A stretch of 64,000 nt of DNA from NCBI RefSeq assembly GCF_009789575.1, contig NZ_CP046908.1:3315001-3379000 (forward strand). The letters are read 5' to 3'. The notes beneath the pieces are model-generated. The model did not search any database, was not told the DNA's origin, and saw only the letters and a program-made list of their open reading frames with translations. Shown piece by piece: positions 51,774-64,000 of this stretch. Numbering within the stretch: position 1 is the first letter of the stretch; each line of letters opens with the position of its first letter. This DNA is from Stappia indica (GTDB taxonomy: Bacteria > Pseudomonadota > Alphaproteobacteria > Rhizobiales > Stappiaceae). The position numbers were made by a program, and so were the translations under genes.

Positions 51774-51993
51774 GAGCATCACCGTCTATTCCAAACCCGC
51801 CTGCGTCCAGTGCACCGCGACGACCCGTGCCCTTTCGGCCAAGGGGCTGGCGTTCGACCTTGTCGACCTTACCCTGGACGAGCAGGCCATGGCCCGCGTG
51901 AGCGAGCTCGGCTATCGCCAGGTGCCGGTCGTCATGGCGGGCGACGAGCACTGGGCCGGCTTCCGGCCAGACAAGATCGCCGCGCTCGCCTGA
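51772..51993 (+). CDS. nrdH: Glutaredoxin-like NrdH
   Basis: The 73-aa redoxin has C11-VQ-C14 in [16 protein letters not shown] and [23 protein letters not shown]. NrdH is the electron donor of class Ib ribonucleotide reductase and is reduced by thioredoxin reductase. First gene of nrdHIEF. Confidence 0.95.
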   Translation: MSITVYSKPACVQCTATTRALSAKGLAFDLVDLTLDEQAMARVSELGYRQVPVVMAGDEHWAGFRPDKIAALA

Positions 51994-52387
51994 GCAAGCC
52001 CATGGGCGGGCTGATCTATTTCTCGTCGCGGTCGGGCAATACGGACCGGTTCGTCCGTGCCCTGGGACTTGCGGCCGAGCGCATCCCCGTGTCGCCGGCC
52101 GATCCCATGCCCATGCCGGACGCGCCGTTCGTCCTGGTCACCCCGACCTATGCCGACGGCGAGGGGCGCGGCGCCGTCCACAAGCAGGTGATCCGCTTCC
52201 TCAACGACGCGGACGCCCGCGGGCATCTTCGCGGCGTCATCGCGTCGGGCAACCGCAACTTCGGCGCGCTCTACGCGCTGGCCGGTGACGTGATCGCCCG
52301 CAAGTGCGGCGTGCCGTTGCTCTATCGCTTCGAATTGGCCGGAACGGCGAGCGATCTCGACCGGGTCAGGGAAGGACTGGACAGGTT

Positions 52388-55550
<3,163 letters not shown>

Positions 55551-55553
<3 letters not shown>

Positions 55554-55586
55554 GAAGGCCGGGACTTTTGAGAAGGCCGGGATTTC
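55551..55586. repeat. 18-bp tandem duplication at the nrdF end
   Basis: TGAGAAGGCCGGGACTTT and TGAGAAGGCCGGGATTTC are adjacent and differ at two positions; the first begins at the nrdF stop codon. Confidence 0.75.
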
Positions 55587-55651
55587 TGAAATGCCCGGCT
55601 GCACCGGGCTGCAAGCCGTGCCACCATGCGGGCCGGAAACGGAGCGATACC

Positions 55652-56557
55652 ATGACATACCTGACTGCTGCCGAACTGCCGCTCGAAAGCGCCGGCGAGC
55701 GTTTCCGCGCGCTGGTGGAGCAGGGCGGCATCGCCCGGTTGCCGGGCGCGCATAACGGCATGGCGGCGCTGCAGGCGAAGGCCGCCGGCTTCAAGGGGCT
55801 GTATCTGTCCGGCGCGGCGATGACCGCCTCGATGGGCATTCCCGATCTCGGCATCATCACTGTGGACGAGGTCGCCGTCTTCATCCGCCAGATCACCCGC
55901 GCGGCCGGTCTCCCGCTCCTGGTCGACGGCGACACCGGCTATGGCGAGGCGCTCAACGTCATGCACATGGTGCGCACGTTCGAGGATGCCGGTGCGGGCG
56001 CCGTGCATCTGGAGGACCAGCTGCTGCCGAAGAAATGCGGGCATCTCAACGACAAGAAGCTCGCCGACGCGAGAGACATGGCGGCGAAGGTCGCGGCGGC
56101 CGCAAGGGCACGGCGGCATCTCTACATCGTCGCGCGCACGGATGCAGCAGCCAGCGAGGGCCTCGACGGCGCGGTCGCACGGGCCAGGCTCTACATGGAG
56201 GCCGGCGCCGATGCGATCTTCCCCGAGGCGCTGACGACCGCGGAGATGTTCCGCGAGTTCGCCGCACGCATGCCCGGCGTGCCGCTGCTCGCCAACATGA
56301 CCGAATTCGGCCGCACGCCCTTCTTCACGGCGAGCGAGTTCGAGGAAATGGGCTACCGGATGGTGATCTGGCCGGTGTCCTCGCTGCGCGTCGCCAACAA
56401 GGCACAGGAGAAGCTCTACGCGGCGCTGGCGCGCGACGGCTCGACCAAGGCGATGCTCGGCGAGATGCAGACCCGGGCCGAGCTCTACGAGACCATCGGG
56501 CTTGGCCAGTACGAGGCGCTCGATGCGTCCATCGTCGCAACGGTGCTGCCGGAGTAA
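55652..56557 (+). CDS. prpB: Methylisocitrate lyase (PrpB-like, isocitrate lyase family)
   Basis: The 301-aa enzyme has the family signature with catalytic C129 in LEDQLLPKKCGHL, DGDTGYG and NMTEFGRTP. PrpB splits methylisocitrate to pyruvate and succinate in propionate breakdown. The rest of the prp genes are absent, so a related lyase reaction is possible. It follows nrdF after about 100 bp but is probably a separate unit. Confidence 0.87.
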   Translation: MTYLTAAELPLESAGERFRALVEQGGIARLPGAHNGMAALQAKAAGFKGLYLSGAAMTASMGIPDLGIITVDEVAVFIRQITRAAGLPLLVDGDTGYGEALNVMHMVRTFEDAGAGAVHLEDQLLPKKCGHLNDKKLADARDMAAKVAAAARARRHLYIVARTDAAASEGLDGAVARARLYMEAGADAIFPEALTTAEMFREFAARMPGVPLLANMTEFGRTPFFTASEFEEMGYRMVIWPVSSLRVANKAQEKLYAALARDGSTKAMLGEMQTRAELYETIGLGQYEALDASIVATVLPE

Positions 56558-56647
56558 GCTCGCCGGAGATGGCAGAGGCAGGGAAGCGGCCGGGCTGATT
56601 GCTCCGGCGTGCCGCGGGCGCCACTTGTAAAGGCGAAACAAGACGAG

Positions 56648-56681
56648 ACAAGGCCACGGCGTTCCGGCGCCGTGGCCTTGT
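56648..56681. terminator. Hairpin between convergent prpB and SDR genes
   Basis: A 14-bp perfect stem, ACAAGGCCACGGCG / CGCCGTGGCCTTGT with loop TTCCGG. T-runs are weak on both sides but the position between convergent genes fits a shared terminator. Confidence 0.65.
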
Positions 56682-56732
56682 CGGTTGTCGCGTGCGATGA
56701 GGGCCTTGCCGCGGGCCCGGGCGGAAGCGGGC

Positions 56733-57470
56733 TCAGTAGTCGGCCCGTCCCCCCGACATGTCGAACACCGCGCCGGTGGAGAAGGAAGCCTTGCGGGAGG
56801 CGACGAAGGCGACGATCTCCGCCAGCTCCTCCGGCGTGCCGAAGCGGTTCATCGGGATCTTGGCGAGAAGCTCCTGGACGTAGCTTTCCGGCCAGCCATC
56901 GAAGATGCGGGTGCGGATGGCGCCGGGCGCAACGCAGTTGACCGTGACGCCGGTGGTGGCGAGTTCGCGCCCCAGCGTCTTGGTCAGCGAGATCACCGCC
57001 GCCTTGCTCGCCGCATAGGCGGCGATGCGCGGGCCCGGCTCCTTGCCGGCGACCGAGCCGATGGTGACGATGCGGCCGTAGCCGCGCGCCACCATGTCCG
57101 GGATCACCGCCTGGCAGCACAGCAGCGTGCCGGTGACGTTCACCTCCATCACCCGTGCCCAGTCGGTGGCGGCCAGTTCCGCCGCCGGCACGTTGGGGCC
57201 GGGAATGGCGGCGTTGCACACGAGGATCGAGATCTCGCCGAGCATCTTGCGGGTGGCGGCCAGCGCGGTCGCCACCTCGCCCGGAGAGGTGATGTCGACG
57301 GCGCAGGAATGGGCCGGGCCGATATCGGACAGCTGCTCGGCGCAGTCCTGTGCCGCCTCGCCGTCCTGGTCCCAGATCGCCACGCGCGCGCCTTCCTCCA
57401 GCAGCTTGCGGGCGATCGCCTGGCCGAGCCCGCGGGCTGCGCCCGTGACGATGGCAGAGCGCCCCTTCAT
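56733..57470 (-). CDS. SDR-family oxidoreductase
   Basis: The 245-aa short-chain dehydrogenase has the cofactor motif TGAARGLGQAIA, acid DITSPGE, NAAIPG (NNAG-like), active-site Ser and YAASK tetrad, and a C-terminal SGGRADY. It overlaps the livM stop (ATGA) and is the last gene of the liv-type operon, suggesting it acts on the imported compound or its product. Substrate unknown. Confidence 0.9.
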   Translation of the reverse strand: MKGRSAIVTGAARGLGQAIARKLLEEGARVAIWDQDGEAAQDCAEQLSDIGPAHSCAVDITSPGEVATALAATRKMLGEISILVCNAAIPGPNVPAAELAATDWARVMEVNVTGTLLCCQAVIPDMVARGYGRIVTIGSVAGKEPGPRIAAYAASKAAVISLTKTLGRELATTGVTVNCVAPGAIRTRIFDGWPESYVQELLAKIPMNRFGTPEELAEIVAFVASRKASFSTGAVFDMSGGRADY

Positions 57471-58450
57471 CGGTTGCCCTCCTGCCTGGTTTCGGTGCCG
57501 GCTTCGGCGGCGGATCCCTTGCGGGCGCGCATCTTCTCGATCCAGGCGCCGATCTCGCCGACGAAGCCCTTGCGGAAGGCGAGGATGCAGGTGAGGAACA
57601 CGACGCCGATGATCACCGACAGCCATTCGCCCACCTTGTCGGCGAGGAAGTTCTGCAGAAGGATCACGAAGAAGGCGCCGGCCACCGGCCCGCCCAGCGT
57701 ACCGAGGCCGCCGAGGATGCACATCATCACCACCTCGCCGCTCAGCGCCCAGTGCAGGTCGTTGAGCGACTCGTAGGACAGCGCCAGCGCCTTCAGCGCC
57801 CCGGCAAGGCCGGACAGCGCACCCGACAGGGTGAAGGCCAGCACCTTGTAGCGGTCGACGTCGTAGCCGAGCGAGATGGCGCGCGGTTCGTTCTCGCGGA
57901 TCGCGGTCAGCACCTGGCCGAAGGGCGAGGTGACGATGCGGTGGACCGCGAACAGTGCCAGCAGGAAGCAGGCGGCGACCAGGCCGTAAAGGGCCATGTC
58001 GTCCTGCAGGTCGATGATGCCGAACAGCGTGCCGCGCGGGATGCCGTGGAAGCCGTCGTCGCGCCCCGTCCACTCCATCTGCATGGCGACGAAGTAGATC
58101 AGCTGCGAGATAGCCAGCGTGATCATGGCGAAGTAGATGCCCTGGCGGCGGATCGCCACCGATCCGGCGAGGAAGCCGATCAGGGCCGCCACCGCGACGC
58201 CGGCAAGGATGCCGAGTTCCGGCGGCCAGCCGAGATGCTTCATCGTCACGCCGAGCGCATAGCCGGCCGAGCCGAAGAACATCGCATGGCCGAAGGACAG
58301 CAGCCCCGTATAGCCGAGCATCAGGTTGAAGGCCGAGGCGAAGATGGCGAAGCACAGGAGCTTCACGATCAGCATCGGGTAGATGAAGGCCGGGGCGACG
58401 GCGAGCGCCGCGATGGCCAGCGCGATCATGAGGGTGCGGGTGTTGAGCAT
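57467..58450 (-). CDS. livM: ABC transporter permease, LivM type
   Basis: The 327-aa permease has many hydrophobic segments and family motifs FNLMLGYTGLLSFGHAMFFG, GYDVDRYKVLAFTLSGALSGLAG and GLGTLGGPVAGAFF. It forms half of the membrane channel of a branched-chain amino-acid-type importer. Liv-type systems also carry other amides and acids, so the substrate is not certain. Confidence 0.93.
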   Translation of the reverse strand: MLNTRTLMIALAIAALAVAPAFIYPMLIVKLLCFAIFASAFNLMLGYTGLLSFGHAMFFGSAGYALGVTMKHLGWPPELGILAGVAVAALIGFLAGSVAIRRQGIYFAMITLAISQLIYFVAMQMEWTGRDDGFHGIPRGTLFGIIDLQDDMALYGLVAACFLLALFAVHRIVTSPFGQVLTAIRENEPRAISLGYDVDRYKVLAFTLSGALSGLAGALKALALSYESLNDLHWALSGEVVMMCILGGLGTLGGPVAGAFFVILLQNFLADKVGEWLSVIIGVVFLTCILAFRKGFVGEIGAWIEKMRARKGSAAEAGTETRQEGNR

Positions 58451-58459
58451 GGCCTGTCC

Positions 58460-59344
58460 TCACTGCTTTCCGAACAGGCCGTGCGGGCGAACCAGCAGGA
58501 CCAGGATCATCAGGACGAAGATCGCGGTGGACGAGGCCTCCGGATAATAGACCTTCGCCAGCCCCTCGATCAGGCCGAGGCCGAGACCGGTGAGGATGGA
58601 GCCGAGGATCGAGCCCATGCCGCCGATCACCACCACGCCGAAGACGGTGATGATGATGGAATGGCCGATCTGCGGGGTGAGCTGCATCAGGGGCGCGGCG
58701 AGCACGCCGGCAAAGGCGGCAAGACCGACGCCCCAGCCGAAGACCAGGGTGACCAGCAGCGGCACGTTGACGCCGAAGGCCTGCACCAGGCTCGGATTCT
58801 CCGTGCCGGCGCGCAAGGTGGCGCCGAGGCGGGTCCGTTCGATCACCAGCCAGGTAATGAGGCACAGGCCGAGGGCCGCGACGATCACCCAGATGCGATA
58901 GATCGGCAGCCGCATGAAGCCGAGATCGACCATGCCCTGCAGCGAGGAGGGCACCGCGTAGCGCAGGCCCGAGACGCCGAAATAGACCCGCACGAAGCCC
59001 TCGATCACCATGGTCAGGCCGAAGGTGACGAGCAGGCCGTAGATGTGGTCGAGCTTGTAGATGCGCTTGAGGATCGTCCGCTCGATGACGATGCCGAGAC
59101 CGGCCGCCAGCAACGGCACCAGAAGAATGGCCCACCAGTAGCCGAGCCCGAGCGGCTCCAGCAGCAGATAGGCGAGGAACGCGCCCAGCATGTACATCGT
59201 GCCATGGGCGAAGTTGACGATGTTCAGCAGGCCGAAGATCAGCGACAGGCCGAGCGACAGCAGCGCATAGAAGCTGCCGTTGACGAGGCCCAGCAGCAGC
59301 TGGCCGTAGAGCACGGGGGCGGGAACGCCGAAGATCTCGGTCAT
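58460..59344 (-). CDS. livH: ABC transporter permease, LivH type
   Basis: The 294-aa permease has SLGLSLIFGLLNIVNFAHGTMYMLGAF, RAGTENPSLVQAFGVN and VIGGMGSILGSILTGLGLGLIEG. I chose the ATG at 59344 because GGGAG lies 7 nt upstream; a GTG at 59350 overlaps the livF stop. Partner of LivM. Confidence 0.93.
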   Translation of the reverse strand: MTEIFGVPAPVLYGQLLLGLVNGSFYALLSLGLSLIFGLLNIVNFAHGTMYMLGAFLAYLLLEPLGLGYWWAILLVPLLAAGLGIVIERTILKRIYKLDHIYGLLVTFGLTMVIEGFVRVYFGVSGLRYAVPSSLQGMVDLGFMRLPIYRIWVIVAALGLCLITWLVIERTRLGATLRAGTENPSLVQAFGVNVPLLVTLVFGWGVGLAAFAGVLAAPLMQLTPQIGHSIIITVFGVVVIGGMGSILGSILTGLGLGLIEGLAKVYYPEASSTAIFVLMILVLLVRPHGLFGKQ

Positions 59345-59346
59345 GG

Positions 59347-60059
<713 letters not shown>

Positions 60060-60060
<1 letters not shown>

Positions 60061-60824
60061 CAGTGCGCCCCCTCCAGCTCGGTCTCGCTGCCCATGTAGG
60101 CCTCCAGGACCCGCGGGTCGGCGGAGACCTCGGCATAGGTCCCTTCGGCGAGCAGCGCGCCGCGCTGCAGCACCGAGATGCGGTCGCAGATGCCGGCGAC
60201 GACCTTCATGTTGTGTTCCACCATCAGGATCGTGCGTCCTGACGAGACCCGCTTGATGAGCTGGGTGACACGCTCCACGTCCTCGTGGCCCATGCCCTGG
60301 GTCGGCTCGTCGAGCAGCATCAGCCGCGGCTCCATCGCCAGGGTCGTTGCGATCTCTACCGAGCGCTTGCGCCCGTAGGGAAGGTCGGCCGCCTTGGCGT
60401 GGGCGAAGTCCTGCATGTCGACCTGCTCCAGCAGGTCCATGGCCCTGGCGTCGAGGCGCGAGAGCACGCTCCCGGGCAGCCAGAACGCATAGGTCGGCGC
60501 GTGGCGCCGCTGCAGCGCCACGCGCACGTTTTCCAGCACCGTCAGGTGGGGGAAGGTGGCCGAGATCTGGAAACTGCGCACCATGCCCTGGCGGGCGAGG
60601 GCGGCGGGTTTCTCGCGGGTAATGTCCCGGCCATCGAACACGATCCTGCCCGCGCTCGGCGACAGGAACTTCGTCAGCAGGTTGAAGACGGTCGTCTTGC
60701 CGGCCCCGTTGGGCCCGATGAGGGCGTGGATATCGCCCTCCCGGACCCGCAGGGAGACATCATCGACCGCCCGGAACCCGCGGAACTCCTTGCAGAGTCC
60801 AACCGTTTCCAGGATGTGGGTCAT
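60060..60824 (-). CDS. livG: ABC transporter ATPase, LivG type
   Basis: The 254-aa ATPase has canonical Walker A GPNGAGKTT, a signature region PYGRKRSVEIATTLA and Walker B LMLLDEPTQGM. It pairs with LivF and presumably supplies the catalytic site with normal Lys. I start at MTHILETVG (60824); an in-frame ATG at 60860 is possible. Confidence 0.93.
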
Positions 60825-60835
60825 GGACTGTATGC

Positions 60836-62041
60836 TCAGCCCTTGTTGACCAGGGGGCACTTGCTCTGGTCGAGCGGCAGGAAGGCTTCCGCCGCCGGAA
60901 TGGTCTCGAGCACCTTCAGGTAGTCCCAGTCGTACTGCGACTCTTCCGGCGTCTTGACCTGCACCAGATACATGTCGTGCACCATCATGCCGTCTTCGCG
61001 GATCTGCCCGTTCTCGGCGAACATGTCGTTGATCGGCATTTCGCGCATCTTGGCGAGCACCGTCTTGGCATCCGTGGTGCCGGCCGCCTCGACCGCGCGC
61101 AGGTAGTGCAGCGTGCCGGAATAGTCGCCGGCATTGACCATGTTCGGCATCTTGCCGACGCGCTCATAGAAGCGCTTCGACCACTCGCGGGTCTGCTCGG
61201 TGCGATCCCAGTAGAAGCCGTCGGCGAAGAGCAGGCCGGACGCCTGGTCGAGGCCGAGGCCGTGGATCTCGTTGATCAGCAGGGTGAAGGCCACCATCTG
61301 CTGGTCGCCGCCGAGGCCGAATTCCTTCAGCGCGCGGATGCTGTTGGTGGTGTCGGACGAGGAGTTGGAGAGGCCGATCGCCTTAGCGCCGGACGAGATC
61401 GCCTGCAGGGCGTAGGACGAGAAGTCGCTGGCCATGAAGGCGGGATGCTTGACGCTGCCGGAAAGCGTGCCGCCGGCCGTCTCGATGGCACCGGTCACCG
61501 CCGCCTCGACCGACAGGCCGTAGGCGAAGTCGGAGACGATCAGGTACCAGTCGTCGACGCCCTTCGCCGCCAGCGCCTTCACCGGCGAGTTGGCGAGCGA
61601 GTAGGAGTTGAAGGCGAAGTGGACGGCGTTGGGCGAGCAGGCATCGCCCGTGATGCGGTCGGAGCCGGCACCGGTCACCACGACCACCTTGTCCTTGGAC
61701 TGGGCGATCTCCATCACGCCGAGCGCGGCGGCCGAGTTCGACAGGTTGATCACCATGTCGGTGCCGCTGTCGAACGCCTCGCGCGCCTTGGTGACGGCAA
61801 TGTCCGGCTTGTTCTGGTGGTCGATGAAGTCGGCATGGATCGGCTTGCCGTTCAGCGTACCGCCGAAGTCCTCGATCGCCATCTTCACCGCTTCGATGGC
61901 GCCCTGGCCGCCATAGTCGGCGGTCGCGCCGGCCAGATCGGTCATCAGGGCGATCTTGACCTGGTCCTCGTCCGCGAGGGCAGGCATCGTCAGCACGGTG
62001 CTCGCCATCAGGGCGAGCATGCGGCCATAAACCTTATTCAT
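60836..62041 (-). CDS. livK: ABC transporter substrate-binding protein, LivK type
   Basis: The 401-aa periplasmic protein has a signal peptide MNKVYGRMLALMASTVLTMPALA and a type I binding fold: VKIALMTDLAGATADYGGQG, VVVTGAGSDRITGDACSPN, DFSSYALQAISSGAKAIGL. GGAGGAAA precedes the ATG at 62041. It leads the minus-strand operon livK-G-F-H-M-SDR. The ligand is not evident; the family also binds amides and aromatic acids. Confidence 0.9.
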   Translation of the reverse strand: MNKVYGRMLALMASTVLTMPALADEDQVKIALMTDLAGATADYGGQGAIEAVKMAIEDFGGTLNGKPIHADFIDHQNKPDIAVTKAREAFDSGTDMVINLSNSAAALGVMEIAQSKDKVVVVTGAGSDRITGDACSPNAVHFAFNSYSLANSPVKALAAKGVDDWYLIVSDFAYGLSVEAAVTGAIETAGGTLSGSVKHPAFMASDFSSYALQAISSGAKAIGLSNSSSDTTNSIRALKEFGLGGDQQMVAFTLLINEIHGLGLDQASGLLFADGFYWDRTEQTREWSKRFYERVGKMPNMVNAGDYSGTLHYLRAVEAAGTTDAKTVLAKMREMPINDMFAENGQIREDGMMVHDMYLVQVKTPEESQYDWDYLKVLETIPAAEAFLPLDQSKCPLVNKG

Positions 62042-62329
62042 CGTGTTTCCTCCCGTTTCAGGCTCGCGAGCATGCAGGCGCATCCACGGGGCCGGCGGGA
62101 AGTCCTCGTCTTCCTGCCGCCTTGAGCGGAATGCCGTCCTGTGTCGCGAGAGGGTGCGCAGATGCTCCCGAAACTTGCGCTTTGGCTTGGGCGGGGAGCC
62201 GCGGATGCGGCCCGTGCCGTTGCCCGACGAACGCTAGGCAGGTGCAAGGCATGTGTAAAATAGATAATTGACATGCAAACCATAATTAAAAGACATTTCA
62301 GCCTGGCGGCGCGCGGGGGAGGAAAAACG
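62042..62329. promoter_or_regulatory. Divergent promoter region between livK and lysR
   Basis: The 288-bp region has an AT-rich stretch at about 62255-62300 containing TTGACA (62268-62273), a possible -35 for the LysR gene, though no good -10 follows at 17 bp. LysR proteins typically bind such divergent regions and control both directions. Confidence 0.45.
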
Positions 62330-63259
62330 ATGAAAATCCGGCAGCTCGAATATTTCATGCATGTGGTGAACACGCTGAACATCACCCATGCGGCGGAGCG
62401 GGCGAACGTCTCGCAGCCCGCCCTCAGCCGCCAGGTGCAGCTGCTGGAGGAGGAGCTCGGCACGCGGCTGGTCGACCGCCGGCCGCGCGGCGTGGCGCTG
62501 ACCCCTGCCGGCCAGCGGCTGGCCGATCATGTGCGCGCCCTGATGCAGAATGTCGAGCTGATCAAGGAGGACATCATCGCGGCCGAGACCATGCCGGCCG
62601 GCTCCTTGCGCATTTCCTCCGCCTATTCCCTGCGCGGGCTGCTGATCGCCGACGTGGTGGCCGAGTTCCACCGTCTCTATCCCCAGGTCAATCTGGAAAT
62701 CCACGAGGGCGTGTCGATCAATGTCCGAGAGGAGCTGGTCACCCGTCATGTCGACCTGGCGATCTATTCCGACCACGGTGCCTCGCGCGGGCTGAACCGC
62801 CAGGCCCTGTGCTCCGAGGGGCTGGTGCTGCTCGCCTCGCCGGCGGCGGGCCTGCGCATGGATACGCCTGTTCCCAGCGCCTCGCTGGTCGGCCTCGACC
62901 TGGTGCTGACACCCTCGCCCAACGGGTTGCGGCGGGTGGTGGAGGACCTGCTGCCGCCGTCCGCCACCTTGCGCAATCCGCCGGTGATCGTGGAGACCAA
63001 CTCGATCATCGTCGATCTGGTCTCGCGCGGCGGCCTGCATAGCATCCTGCCCTACAGCGCCTGCCACCAGGCCTATACGCGGGGCGAGATCTCCATCGCG
63101 CCGGTCGCCGGCGTCACCTGGCCCTGGGTCATCGCCACATCGCGCGACCGGCCGCGCACCGCCGCCATGCGGGTGTTCACCGAGCTGCTGCTCGGTCATG
63201 CCCGGCAGCTGGCGGCGGACGGCGTCTGGATTACCGCCGAGTTGCCGCCCGAGGACTGA
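62330..63259 (+). CDS. LysR-family transcription regulator
   Basis: The 309-aa protein starts MKIRQLEYFMHVVNTLNITHAAERANVSQPALSRQVQLLEEELGTRLVDR, the LysR helix-turn-helix, and has a ligand-binding domain from about residue 90. GGGGGAGGAAAA precedes the ATG at 62330. Being divergent from livK it probably regulates the transport operon, and perhaps the dehydrogenase genes downstream. Confidence 0.92.
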   Translation: MKIRQLEYFMHVVNTLNITHAAERANVSQPALSRQVQLLEEELGTRLVDRRPRGVALTPAGQRLADHVRALMQNVELIKEDIIAAETMPAGSLRISSAYSLRGLLIADVVAEFHRLYPQVNLEIHEGVSINVREELVTRHVDLAIYSDHGASRGLNRQALCSEGLVLLASPAAGLRMDTPVPSASLVGLDLVLTPSPNGLRRVVEDLLPPSATLRNPPVIVETNSIIVDLVSRGGLHSILPYSACHQAYTRGEISIAPVAGVTWPWVIATSRDRPRTAAMRVFTELLLGHARQLAADGVWITAELPPED

Positions 63260-63471
63260 ATGCGCGCCAGACGCGAGGATTCCTGAGGCCTGACCCCGCG
63301 TCCGCCGCCATTCGGCATAGATTAAACTGATCTTGAATTCACAGACATAACATCAGGTTATTCCAGACATATGCGCATTGATTTTGTCCTGTGCGCGCGA
63401 ACATGCTTGCTTTCCCCGGAAATGGCCGCATCCCGCGGGTGCCGGCCTGTTACTCCCGGGAGGAAACATCC

Positions 63472-64000
63472 GTGGCAAGAAACGCCCGTTCGGCTGCCGG
63501 CGGCAGCCTGACCCTGCCTGTCGGCAAGAACACGCCCAAGCGCCTCAACCGCAACGTCCCCGAGCCGACCCGCGACGACATGCTGGCGCTCGCCCGCACG
63601 ATGCTGCGGATCCGCCGCTTCGAGACGCGCACCGAGGAACTGTTCAAGGCCGGCGTCATCAAAGGCACGGCGCATTCCTCGGCCGGACAGGAGGCGATTG
63701 CCGCCGGTGCCTGCCTGCCGCTGCGCCGCAGCGACTTCATCACCACCCATCACCGCGGCCACGGCCACTGCATCGCCAAGGGCGCCGACATCGACGGCAT
63801 GATGGCGGAGCTGTGCGGCAAGCTCGGCGGCATCTGCGGCGGCATCGGCGGATCGATGCATGTCGCCGACGTGGAGCTGAACATCCTCGGCGCCAACGGC
63901 ATCGTCGGCGCCTCGATGGGGCTCGGCGTCGGTGCGGCGCTCGCCGCCAAGCAGCGCGGCTCGGACGATGCGGGCATCGCCTTCTTCGGCGACGGCGGCT
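63472..64000 (+). CDS. Thiamine-diphosphate dehydrogenase E1 alpha, partial
   Basis: A GTG at 63472 with GGGAGGAAA upstream opens a frame that runs off the window end after 176 codons. It shows MLRIRRFETRTEEL, GTAHSSAGQEAIAAG, ITTHHRGHGHCIAKG, GGIGGSMHVAD, GANGIVGASMGLGVGAAL and the start of the TPP motif FFGDGG, as in pyruvate or acetoin dehydrogenase E1 alpha. Acetoin-type is slightly favoured. The beta subunit must lie beyond the window. Confidence 0.88.
   Translation, partial: MARNARSAAGGSLTLPVGKNTPKRLNRNVPEPTRDDMLALARTMLRIRRFETRTEELFKAGVIKGTAHSSAGQEAIAAGACLPLRRSDFITTHHRGHGHCIAKGADIDGMMAELCGKLGGICGGIGGSMHVADVELNILGANGIVGASMGLGVGAALAAKQRGSDDAGIAFFGDGG

Overview
The window looks like a stretch of chromosome from a high-GC alphaproteobacterium, most probably of the order Hyphomicrobiales (Rhizobiales). 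The evidence is dnaA-dnaN-recF-gyrB together, a ChvI/ChvG-HprK-EIIA-HPr module close to pckA, DivL beside ahcY and TsaE, AddAB instead of RecBCD, a GcrA-type zinc domain, a TIGR02300 (FYDLN) protein beside aroA-cmk-rpsA, and a class II-like EPSP synthase. A Stappia/Roseibium-like organism would fit, but that is inference.

Layout. 1-8.2 kb: replication genes dnaA, dnaN, recF and gyrB with a LysE-type exporter. 8.3-8.8 kb: a single-gene rpsL unit coding for an unusual ribosomal protein S12. 8.9-15.3 kb (minus strand): an iron-sulfur (6-4) photolyase, a small GcrA-like zinc protein, an OmpA-like lipoprotein with an L,D-transpeptidase, and a molybdenum-cofactor maturation operon (two XdhC-type halves plus a MoeA-MobA fusion). 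15.8-23.7 kb: pckA, a MATE exporter, then chvI-chvG-hprK-EIIA-HPr, linking envelope sensing to central carbon control. 23.7-24.9 kb: a short accessory-looking patch with an operator or iteron-like repeat array, a helix-turn-helix gene, and a tRNA-like gene whose anticodon loop is interrupted. 25-31.8 kb: ahcY, divL, a tsaE-amgK fusion and murU (methyl cycle, cell-cycle control, tRNA t6A and peptidoglycan recycling). 31.8-39.8 kb: addB-addA, trxA, grpE. 39.9-45.8 kb: a ketosynthase with its MarR regulator, a TRIC-type channel protein, sppA-ihfB-lapA, panB, DUF488. 45.8-50.9 kb: a tandem terminator-repeat block, then rpsA, cmk, aroA (minus strand), a FYDLN protein and tRNA-Ala. 51.5-56.6 kb: a cobalamin riboswitch followed by nrdHIEF (class Ib ribonucleotide reductase) and a methylisocitrate-lyase family gene. 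56.7-62.0 kb (minus strand): a complete branched-chain amino-acid-type ABC importer with an SDR dehydrogenase, divergent from a LysR regulator. 63.5 kb to the end: the start of a thiamine-diphosphate dehydrogenase E1 alpha gene.

Most of the window is conserved chromosome with tight operons (many ATGA or GTGA stop/start overlaps). The observations most worth a second look are the S12 variant (Arg43, Asn88 and a rewritten 86-88 loop) in its own promoter-to-terminator unit, the interrupted tRNA next to a helix-turn-helix gene that has a GGGTGNNCC repeat array in front of it, the B12-riboswitch control of class Ib ribonucleotide reductase, the tandem terminator array after rpsA, the TsaE-AmgK fusion, and an ABC ATPase with Arg in place of the Walker A lysine. 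No insertion sequence, CRISPR array, integrase or complete prophage was recognised.
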